5,101 bases of DNA from Thermoguttaceae bacterium (lineage in GTDB: Bacteria > Planctomycetota > Planctomycetia > Pirellulales > Thermoguttaceae), in the NCBI GenBank assembly GCA_017549085.1, contig JAFYVO010000187.1:1-5101 (forward strand), in the 5' to 3' direction. The notes beneath the pieces were generated by a model that searched no databases, had not been told where the DNA came from, and was given only the letters and a program-made list of their open reading frames with translations. The translations under genes were made by a program, and so were the position numbers. Within the stretch, counting starts at the first letter, position 1, and each line of letters opens with the position of its first letter. This document shows, piece by piece, positions 1 through 5,101 of this stretch.

Positions 1-46
1 ACGCCAAGCGTTCAAAAAACAACAACCGCTCCTCAAACTAAAATTC

Positions 47-65
47 GCGACGATATCGCTTTTTT
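47..65 (+). terminator. Weak terminator-like hairpin with T-run
   Basis: GCGA (47-50) pairs with TCGC (56-59) around a five-base loop and is followed directly by six Ts (60-65), then ATTT. A short A-run before the stem could pair with the Ts. The stem is only 4 bp, so termination would be weak. If real, it would end a transcript entering from the left edge. Confidence 0.3.
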
Positions 66-81
66 ATTTGAAAACAAGTTT

Positions 82-101
82 CGCTTTATGCCAATAAAGC
101 G
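82..101 (+). repeat. Perfect 8-bp inverted repeat, 4-base loop
   Basis: CGCTTTAT (82-89) is followed by the loop GCCA and its exact reverse complement ATAAAGCG (94-101). In RNA two further T-G wobble pairs (81/102 and 80/103) could lengthen the stem. No T-run follows immediately, so it is not a standard terminator. It may be a leader hairpin or a protein-binding site. The function is unknown. Confidence 0.5.
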
Positions 102-107
102 GGCGTT

Positions 108-138
108 AAGATGACATTTTTTAAAAAAACGTCATCTT
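108..138 (+). repeat. Palindromic inverted repeat with T6/A7 core
   Basis: AAGATGAC (108-115) and GTCATCTT (131-138) are exact reverse complements. Between them lie TTTTTT (117-122) and AAAAAAA (123-129), which are also complementary, so almost the whole 31-base element is a palindrome with a small bulge at A116 and A129/C130. Such symmetry suits a dimeric repressor's operator or a cruciform or hairpin. No T-run follows on either strand, which argues against a simple terminator. Confidence 0.5.
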
Positions 139-170
139 CAAGAGGCTTCGGGCCTTGTCAGAAGCGCGTT

Positions 171-200
171 TTGACGTTATCATTAGAAGAAGAAAATACA
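171..200 (+). promoter_or_regulatory. Candidate sigma70-like promoter, far from the gene
   Basis: TTGACG at 171-176 matches the -35 consensus at five of six positions. The best -10 partner is AATACA at 195-200 with an 18-base spacer, which matches only three of six. Transcription would start near 207, leaving a leader of about 150 bases before the ATG at 356. This is a consensus match only. Confidence 0.22.
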
Positions 201-287
201 GGAAAAGCGCCGATCGCAAGAGATTTCGCGCCGCGTTGTCGACCAACCTTCGCCGACGACGCTTCCTCGACGGTCGCCGACCAAGCG

Positions 288-315
288 TTGAAAAACGGCG
301 ACGCCTTCACATTAA
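288..315 (+). promoter_or_regulatory. Candidate sigma70-like promoter close to the start codon
   Basis: TTGAAA at 288-293 matches the -35 consensus at five of six positions, and CATTAA at 310-315 matches the -10 at three of six with a 16-base spacer. Transcription would start near 322, about 34 bases before the ATG. The position is more usual than that of the candidate at 171-200, but the -10 element is poor. Confidence 0.22.
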
Positions 316-355
316 GCAACAGAAAACAACCTCCAAAACAAAAATTAGACGTTCT

Positions 356-3300
356 ATGAAAACGGCGCCAATCGATAAAAAGCCCCTTTGGACCCGCGGG
401 TTCGTCGCGCTCTTGATCACGCAGTTTTTGGTCGCGCTCAACGACAACATTTTCCGTTGGCTGATCATTCCGATCGGCAAGTACGCCGCCGGTTGGATCG
501 GGCGAGAAGACTCCATTCGTATGATCGGCTCCCTCGCGTTCCTCGTTCCGTTCCTCTTCTTGGCGACTTACGCCGGGTACGTTTGCGACCGTTTTAATCG
601 CCGCAACGTAATGATTTGGGCGAAAGTCGCGGAATTGCTGATTATGATCCTCGGAACGGCGGCGATTATGACGCAATCGGTTCCGTTTATGCTCCTGACG
701 CTCTTCCTGATGGCGTCGCAGAGCGCGTTTTTCAGCCCGGCGAAATACGGTTCGATCTTGAACCTCGTTCCGGAAGAGCGTCTTTCGCAGGCGAACGCTT
801 ACGTTTCGGCGACCTCGATGCTCGCTTGCGTCGGCGGTCAGCTCGTCGGCGGCTACCTCTTCGTTTGGTCGACGTTGAACCCGGAAGCGCCGATTCCCGG
901 AAGCGGCGGTATGAACGCTCCGGCGGTTTGGGCGAGCGTCATTATCGGCGTCGCGACGGTCGGCTTGGTTTCGAGTCTGTTCCTTCCGTCGATTCCGGCG
1001 GCCGACCCGAACGCGAAATTCCCGGTCAATCCGTTCAGCCAAACGTTCGTCGATTTACGCTCGCTTTTCCGTTGCCGTTATCTCTTCTGGGTCGCGTTGG
1101 CCAGCGCCTTCTTCTGGGGGCTGGGCGCGTTGGCGCAGTCGAACATCGACAAATTCGCGACGGAAACGCTCCTCGTTCGCCAAGATTACGTCGGTTGGTT
1201 GATCGGCGCCCTTTCGTTGGGGATCGCCGGGGGCGCGCTCGTCGCCGGGAAACTTTCCCGCGGTCGGGTCGAAACCGGTTTGGTTCCGCTCGGCGCGGCG
1301 GCGATCGTCCTTTTCTGCGTCGTTTTGTACTTCACGCCGGGCGTCGTTTTGCCGGAAGGCGCTTCCGTCGCGTCGCCGTCGACCGTCGGTTTCATCTTCG
1401 GCGCGGTCGCGCTCGCCGGGCTCGGCCTCTCCGCCGGTCTTTACGACGTTCCGCTCTTGGCCGCGCTCCAAAAGGAAAGCCCAGAAACGAGCCGCGGTCG
1501 CATTTTGGCGGCGTACAACTTTTACTCGTTCCTCGGAATGGCGATTTTCGCGACGCTTCAAGGCGTTTTCGCGGGCAGTTTCGGGCTCGACGCGAAGGAA
1601 ATTTGGCTCGTTTGCGGTTTGATTTCGCTCCCGGTCTTCTTCGCGTCGTTGCGCGGTTTCGCGATTCCGACGATTCGCTTCTTCGTTTCGCTTTGGCTGC
1701 GTCGCTATTACGGCCTGCGCGAGTACGGCCTTGAAAACATTCCGGAAAAGGGCGGCGCTCTTCTCGTCGGGAACCACGTTTCTTACCTCGACGCGTTGAT
1801 CGTTTACTGCGCTTCGCCGCGTCCGGTTCGCTTCGTCGCCGACGAAGGCTTTTTGCCGCTGAACAGCAAGCTCGCGAAGTTCGTTATCCGCAAAACCGGC
1901 GTTATCCAAATCGTTCCGGGCGACCGCCGCTCGATCGTCGCGATGTTGAAAGAAAGCCGCGCCGCGCTGCAAAACGGCGAAGTCGTCTGCATTTTCGCCG
2001 AAGGCGCCCTCACCCGCACCGGCCAAATGCGCGGTTTCCAACCCGGCTTCCTCGCGATGTTGAAGGGGGCGGAAGACGTTCCGGTCGTTCCGTTCGCGAT
2101 CTCCGGTTTCTTCGGCAGTCGTTTTGGTTACGCGAAGTTCGAAGGGCATAAAACGAAATCCCCGTACCGCCCGGCGATCTCCTTCGGCGCGCCGACGACC
2201 TTGGCCGCCGAACGCGCCGCCGGTCGCGACGACGCGCACGTTTCGCAACGCTTGCTCCACGTCGTTCAAGAGTTGGAAGTCGACGTTCAAAGCTACCGCC
2301 TCCACCCGGAAAACTGCCGCCTCCTCGTTCCGGCGCGCCGCGCGATTCGCAACCTCCGCGTCGTCGGCAAAAAGCTCCAATTCGGCGACTCGACGAAGCG
2401 CGAAGCGACCGGGAAACAAGCGTTGTTGCAAATCCTCGTTCTGCGCCGCGCCCTTCGCCGCGTCCTCGGTTCGGACGAGAAAGTCGGGATCCTCCTTCCG
2501 ACCTCGACGATCGGCGCGCTGATCAACGGCGCCGTCGCGTTCGACCGCCGGATTCCGATCAACCTGAACTACACTTTCACGAACGACATCAACAACTATT
2601 GCATTAAGAAAGTCGGAATCAAAAAGATTTTGACGTCGCAAAAGTTGTTGGCCAAACTTCCGAACCTCGCCCTCGACGCGGAACTCCTCGTTTTGGAACA
2701 ACTCGCGCCGAACATCGCGAAAATCGACAAAATCCTCGGTCTCCTCGACTCGTTGACGCCGACTTGGCTCCTCGAACGCCGCCTCGGTTTGACGAAACAA
2801 AAGTTGACCGACCTGAACACGATCGTCTTCACGAGCGGGTCGACCGGGATGCCGAAGGGCGTTATGCTCACGCACGGCAACATCGCGGCGAATATGCAAA
2901 GTTTCGCCCAATCCGCGACGCCGAAAGTCGACGACTCGCTCCTCGCGACGCTGCCGTTCTTCCACTCGTTCGGCTACACGACGTCGATTTGGTTCCCGCT
3001 CGCCTACCCGTACGGCTGCTTCTACCACTTCAACCCGCTCGAACCGCGTATGGTCGCCGAAGTCGCGCGCCGTTACCGACCGAAACTTTTCCCGACGACG
3101 CCGACGTTCCTACGCTCCTACCTGCGCCGTTGCGACGCGGCCGACTTCGAGTCGATCGACTTCCCGGTGCCGGGCGCCGAGAAAACGCCGTCCGACCTGC
3201 GCGCCTCTTGGAAGGAAAAGTTCGGTTACGACCTTTGCGAAGGGTACGGCGCGACCGAAATGGCGCCGGTTATGTCGGTCAACAAGCCGCCGCACCGCGC

Positions 3301-3961
3301 TCCGGACGATTTTTCGCCCTACCATAAAGCCGGTTCGATCGGTCGCACGAGCCCGAACTTCGTCGCCAAGGTTATCGATATGACGACCGGCGAAGAACTC
3401 CCGCCAAACGTCTCCGGGATGCTCGTCGTCAAGAGCAACTCGATCACGCCCGGCTATTACGAAGATCCGGAGCGCACCGCGAAAATTTTCCGCGACGGTT
3501 GGTACGTCTCCGGCGACATTGCGAAGATCGACGAAGACAACTTCATCTTCATCACCGGGCGCGAAACCCGCATGTCGAAGATCGGCGGCGAAATGGCGCC
3601 GCACGGCCTCATCGAAGAGCGGTTGGCGCAAGTCGTTCAAGATTGGGAGAAAGAGAACGCCGATCCGAACGCCGCCGCGTCCGACGACGACGCGAAAACG
3701 GGGCTCCGCCTCGTCGTTACCGCCGTTCCGGACGAGAAGAAGGGCGAAAAGTTGGTCGTCCTTTACACCGACCTTCCGCTCGATATCGACGACCTTTGCA
3801 AACGAACCGCCGCGACCGGGCTCCCGCAACTTTGGGTTCCGTCCCCGGCGAACTTCCGCAAGGTCGACGCGATTCCGATTTTGGGAACCGGCAAGCTCGA
3901 CTTGAAGGGGGTTAAGGACCTCGCGCTCGAACTTTACGGGCTTGCCGATTTCCAACATTAG
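356..3961 (+). CDS. aas: LplT-PlsC-Aas fusion: lysophospholipid transporter / acyltransferase / acyl-ACP synthetase
   Basis: This 1201-residue inner-membrane protein should salvage lysophospholipids: flip them inward, activate a fatty acid with ATP, and re-acylate the lysolipid. Residues 1-440 are a major facilitator domain with about 12 membrane segments. They carry a DRFNRR loop (78-83) after segment 2 and FFSPAKYG (125-132), as in LplT. Residues 455-645 are a PlsC acyltransferase: NHVSYLD gives the HX4D pair H474/D479, with PGDRRS (521-526), FAEGALTRTG (547-556) and VPVVPF (575-580). Residues 686-1201 are an AMP-forming adenylation domain: TSGSTGMPKGV (826-836), EGYGATE (962-968), SGD (1052-1054), KIGGEM (1075-1080) and a C-terminal GTGK with the likely catalytic K1180. 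E. coli has separate LplT (about 400 aa) and Aas (about 720 aa); the sum fits this length. ATG 356 is chosen because the in-frame extension to TTG 155 is an Arg/Lys-rich, non-domain stretch. There is no clear ribosome binding site. Fatty acid, acyl-ACP and head-group preferences are inferred from E. coli, not seen. Confidence 0.93.
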   Translation: MKTAPIDKKPLWTRGFVALLITQFLVALNDNIFRWLIIPIGKYAAGWIGREDSIRMIGSLAFLVPFLFLATYAGYVCDRFNRRNVMIWAKVAELLIMILGTAAIMTQSVPFMLLTLFLMASQSAFFSPAKYGSILNLVPEERLSQANAYVSATSMLACVGGQLVGGYLFVWSTLNPEAPIPGSGGMNAPAVWASVIIGVATVGLVSSLFLPSIPAADPNAKFPVNPFSQTFVDLRSLFRCRYLFWVALASAFFWGLGALAQSNIDKFATETLLVRQDYVGWLIGALSLGIAGGALVAGKLSRGRVETGLVPLGAAAIVLFCVVLYFTPGVVLPEGASVASPSTVGFIFGAVALAGLGLSAGLYDVPLLAALQKESPETSRGRILAAYNFYSFLGMAIFATLQGVFAGSFGLDAKEIWLVCGLISLPVFFASLRGFAIPTIRFFVSLWLRRYYGLREYGLENIPEKGGALLVGNHVSYLDALIVYCASPRPVRFVADEGFLPLNSKLAKFVIRKTGVIQIVPGDRRSIVAMLKESRAALQNGEVVCIFAEGALTRTGQMRGFQPGFLAMLKGAEDVPVVPFAISGFFGSRFGYAKFEGHKTKSPYRPAISFGAPTTLAAERAAGRDDAHVSQRLLHVVQELEVDVQSYRLHPENCRLLVPARRAIRNLRVVGKKLQFGDSTKREATGKQALLQILVLRRALRRVLGSDEKVGILLPTSTIGALINGAVAFDRRIPINLNYTFTNDINNYCIKKVGIKKILTSQKLLAKLPNLALDAELLVLEQLAPNIAKIDKILGLLDSLTPTWLLERRLGLTKQKLTDLNTIVFTSGSTGMPKGVMLTHGNIAANMQSFAQSATPKVDDSLLATLPFFHSFGYTTSIWFPLAYPYGCFYHFNPLEPRMVAEVARRYRPKLFPTTPTFLRSYLRRCDAADFESIDFPVPGAEKTPSDLRASWKEKFGYDLCEGYGATEMAPVMSVNKPPHRAPDDFSPYHKAGSIGRTSPNFVAKVIDMTTGEELPPNVSGMLVVKSNSITPGYYEDPERTAKIFRDGWYVSGDIAKIDEDNFIFITGRETRMSKIGGEMAPHGLIEERLAQVVQDWEKENADPNAAASDDDAKTGLRLVVTAVPDEKKGEKLVVLYTDLPLDIDDLCKRTAATGLPQLWVPSPANFRKVDAIPILGTGKLDLKGVKDLALELYGLADFQH

Positions 3962-3973
3962 TCGTCTTTGCGA

Positions 3974-3995
3974 CGCGAGCGTTCCGGCGCTCGCG
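3974..3995 (+). repeat. GC-rich 8-bp hairpin just after the stop codon
   Basis: CGCGAGCG (3974-3981) pairs perfectly with CGCTCGCG (3988-3995) around a six-base TTCCGG loop, 12 bases after the TAG stop. Only three Ts follow, after CCGC, so it is a poor intrinsic terminator by itself. It could stabilise the 3' end of the message or act as a pause site. Confidence 0.5.
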
Positions 3996-4034
3996 CCGCT
4001 TTAACCGCCGCGCTCTTGAAAGCGCCGTTCGTCG

Positions 4035-4052
4035 TTTTCCTTTTCCTTTTTC
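4035..4052 (+). repeat. Pyrimidine tract of TTTTCC-like units
   Basis: Eighteen consecutive pyrimidines are arranged as TTTTCC, TTTTCC, then TTTTTC. The tract is flanked by CGTCG (4030-4034) and CGACG (4052-4056), which could pair. It lies between the 3' hairpin and the terminator. Its function is unknown, and chance or slippage is a reasonable explanation. Confidence 0.4.
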
Positions 4053-4084
4053 GACGATTCGGCGTTCTTTCCGGCGGCGGTCGC

Positions 4085-4124
4085 AGGTCGACGCGTTTCT
4101 CGCAAGCGCGTCGACCTTTTTATT
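4085..4124 (+). terminator. Strong intrinsic terminator after the fusion gene
   Basis: An 11-bp perfect stem is formed by 4085-4095 (AGGTCGACGCG) and 4107-4117 (CGCGTCGACCT). It can extend inward by a T-G wobble and two T-A pairs (4096-4098 with 4104-4106), leaving a five-base CTCGC loop. The stem runs straight into TTTTTATT (4117-4124). It lies about 124 bases after the stop codon of the fusion gene and probably separates it from the lipoprotein gene. Confidence 0.85.
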
Positions 4125-4168
4125 CCCGCGCTTCCTTTATCTTCGCGATTTTGCCTATTCTCGTCATT

Positions 4169-4195
4169 TTCACTTTTCGCCGCGCAATCGATAAT
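4169..4195 (+). promoter_or_regulatory. Candidate promoter of the lipoprotein gene
   Basis: GATAAT at 4190-4195 matches the -10 consensus at five of six positions. The best upstream partner is TTCACT at 4169-4174, which matches four of six, with a short 15-base spacer. Transcription would begin near 4202, just past the terminator, giving a leader of about 120 bases. The position is sensible, but the evidence is a consensus match only. Confidence 0.3.
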
Positions 4196-4323
4196 TTCGC
4201 CCGAAAATCGTTCCGACCTTCCCCCTTTCGGCGACGCGATTCTAAACTTTTCGCGACCCGACGTTCCGGCCTTTTCCGCCGCGCCGTCGATTTTTCTCCC
4301 TTGCCCAAGAAAGCGAAACGTTT

Positions 4324-5101
4324 ATGCGCCGCCCCTTTCCCCCTTGCGCTCCGCTCGCCGCCGCGCTCCTCCCGACGTTCGTCGGTTGCGTCTCCGATTC
4401 GTTGACGTTCGCCCGCAAACCGACTTCGCCCGCCCCCGTCGCGCCGACGCCCCTCGTCGAAAAGATCGACTATTCGGCGCTTCCCGCCGCGTCTCCCGTT
4501 CAACCGCCGCCGTCGAACGCGCCCCTCGGCGGTTTTTACGCGACTCCGGCGAACGCGTCCGCCCGCCCCGCGCCCGTCGTCGACCCGGCGTCGGTTCCGC
4601 CGTCCCTCCCCGCCTTCAATCCGTCGGCGAGCGCGACCGGAGCGCCCGGCGATTTCGGCGCCGTCGAACAACGCGAAGAGCGCCGACTCCGCGAAGAACT
4701 TCTCGAAGCGCGCGCCGACGTCCGCCGCCAAGTCGACGCGAACGAGTCCCTTCTCCGGCAAACGGCGACCTACCGCCGCGACGCGGAGGAGACGGTCGCC
4801 GCGCTCCGACGCCAAAACGCCGAACTCGCCGAGAAAAACCGCGCTCTTTTAGCCGACGCGAACGAACTGCGCGCCGAACGCGAGTTCCTCGAACGCCGTC
4901 GCCGCCTTCAAGACGCCGCGAACCGCCGCGACTCCTCGACCGTCGTCGTCCCGAACAGCAGCGTCGCCGCGCTCGACTTGCGCCTCTCCGACCCGAAAAT
5001 CCTCCCGATCCGCCGCGACGGCGACGTCGCGACGATCGAACTGCAAGACGATCTCCTCTTCAAACCGAACTCGAACGAGTTCAGCGAAGAGGGAAAAGAC
5101 C
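4324..5101 (+). CDS. Predicted lipoprotein with coiled coil and OmpA-like domain (3' end cut off)
   Basis: The reading frame stays open from ATG 4324 to the right edge (259 codons and one base) and is incomplete at its 3' end. The N-terminus has RR at 2-3, a short hydrophobic stretch and a lipobox-like FVGC with C22 as the likely lipidated cysteine; Phe at -3 is unusual. Residues about 30-110 are a Pro/Ala/Ser-rich linker. Residues about 113-199 are Glu/Arg/Ala/Leu-rich and predicted to form a long coiled coil. From about 227 the sequence resembles the start of an OmpA C-terminal domain, ending in DLLFKPNSNEFSEEGKD (243-259). The peptidoglycan-binding residues of that family would lie beyond the edge. 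It is probably an envelope lipoprotein contacting peptidoglycan. ATG 4324 is the only ATG, GTG or TTG after the in-frame stop at 4243-4245, apart from codons inside the gene. Upstream, AAGAAAG is only a weak ribosome binding site. Confidence 0.8.
   Translation, partial: MRRPFPPCAPLAAALLPTFVGCVSDSLTFARKPTSPAPVAPTPLVEKIDYSALPAASPVQPPPSNAPLGGFYATPANASARPAPVVDPASVPPSLPAFNPSASATGAPGDFGAVEQREERRLREELLEARADVRRQVDANESLLRQTATYRRDAEETVAALRRQNAELAEKNRALLADANELRAEREFLERRRRLQDAANRRDSSTVVVPNSSVAALDLRLSDPKILPIRRDGDVATIELQDDLLFKPNSNEFSEEGKD

Larger units (their letters stand above)
1..114 (+). other. Unassigned left edge; possible 3' end of an upstream gene
   Basis: No gene can be assigned here. Two + strand readings could be the tail of an upstream coding sequence. 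One frame is open from the left edge to a TAA at 39-41 and would end in a Lys/Arg/Asn/Ser-rich tail. Another is open from base 1 to a TGA at 112-114 (37 residues). A third frame runs to a TAA at 95-97. The codons used (ACA, ACT, ATA, TTA, AGA) are unlike those of the downstream gene, which argues against the longer readings. The TAA at 39-41 followed at once by a terminator-like hairpin would be the neatest arrangement, but this is inference. Sequence to the left would settle it. Confidence 0.2.
3962..4323. other. Intergenic region: 3' hairpins, terminator, candidate promoter
   Basis: This 362-base gap holds no gene I can support; the open frames across it are Arg-rich and lack domain character. 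The left half carries the 3' end of the fusion transcript: a GC-rich hairpin (3974-3995), a minor 5-bp hairpin (4010-4014 with 4021-4025), a pyrimidine tract (4035-4052) and a strong terminator (4085-4124). The right half, from about 4125, is pyrimidine-rich on the + strand and should contain the promoter and leader of the lipoprotein gene. In the lipoprotein frame the nearest upstream stop is TAA at 4243-4245. Confidence 0.7.

Noticed and set aside
68..97. Possible promoter with TTGAAA at 68-73
   Set aside because: No -10 element with more than two or three matches occurs at 16-18 bases spacing, and the region is better described by the inverted repeat at 82-101.
155..355. In-frame N-terminal extension of the fusion protein from TTG 155 (67 extra residues)
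   Set aside because: The extension is very rich in Arg and Lys, shows no domain or signal character, and would precede a normal major facilitator N-terminus. ATG 356 gives the expected start.
158..1042. 294-residue open frame on the - strand
   Set aside because: It is an Arg-rich, low-complexity shadow of the transporter domain.
616..1734. 372-residue + strand frame inside the fusion gene
   Set aside because: It is an Arg-rich out-of-frame reading overlapping the transporter coding frame, whose protein is clearly recognisable.
1055..3028. 657-residue open frame on the - strand
   Set aside because: It lies wholly opposite the fusion gene, is made of Arg/Glu/Ala/Asp-rich sequence with no domain, and follows from the rarity of TTA, CTA and TCA codons on the + strand.
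3110..3958. 282-residue open frame on the - strand
   Set aside because: It is antisense to the adenylation domain with no recognisable fold, and reflects codon bias.
3968..4405. 145-residue + strand frame across the intergenic region
   Set aside because: It reads through the strong terminator and into the lipoprotein gene in another frame, and is dominated by Arg, Ser, Phe and Pro.
4120..4815. 231-residue open frame on the - strand opposite the lipoprotein
   Set aside because: It is Arg/Gly-rich with no domain; the + strand frame has a coherent lipoprotein, coiled-coil and OmpA-like order.

Overview
The window holds one complete, very large coding sequence, a well-defined transcription terminator behind it, and the 5' part of a second gene that runs off the right edge. 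Both genes read on the + strand. The coding DNA is GC-rich and strikingly CpG-rich: Pro, Ser, Thr and Ala are mostly written CCG, TCG, ACG and GCG. The second gene encodes a predicted lipoprotein leading into an OmpA-like domain, which points to a Gram-negative, diderm bacterium. Neither start codon has a strong Shine-Dalgarno sequence. My guess is a member of the Planctomycetota/PVC group, but the sequence alone does not prove this.

Layout. Bases 1-355 are a comparatively AT-rich upstream region. It has no convincing gene, but contains a weak terminator-like hairpin (47-65), two perfect 8-bp inverted repeats (82-101 and 108-138) and weak promoter candidates. Bases 356-3961 encode a 1201-residue fusion of three proteins that are separate or only partly joined in Escherichia coli: an LplT-type lysophospholipid transporter of the major facilitator superfamily, a PlsC-type acyltransferase, and an AMP-forming acyl-ACP synthetase. 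The last two together correspond to E. coli Aas. All the key catalytic motifs I looked for are present. Bases 3962-4323 are noncoding: a GC-rich hairpin, a pyrimidine tract, a strong intrinsic terminator (about 4085-4124) and a possible promoter for the next gene. Bases 4324-5101 are the start of a lipoprotein with a Pro/Ala-rich linker, a long charged coiled coil and the first strand or two of an OmpA-like peptidoglycan-binding domain.

How the genes work together. The fusion is expected to bring lysophospholipid across the inner membrane, activate a fatty acid, and re-acylate the lysolipid in the cytoplasm, so a whole membrane-lipid salvage path sits in one polypeptide. The lipoprotein is probably an envelope-anchoring protein. 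The terminator between them suggests separate transcription units, so the shared theme is cell-envelope upkeep rather than an operon. I found no mobile element, CRISPR array, tRNA or rRNA. The fusion architecture has, to my knowledge, been seen in other bacteria, so I do not claim a new system.
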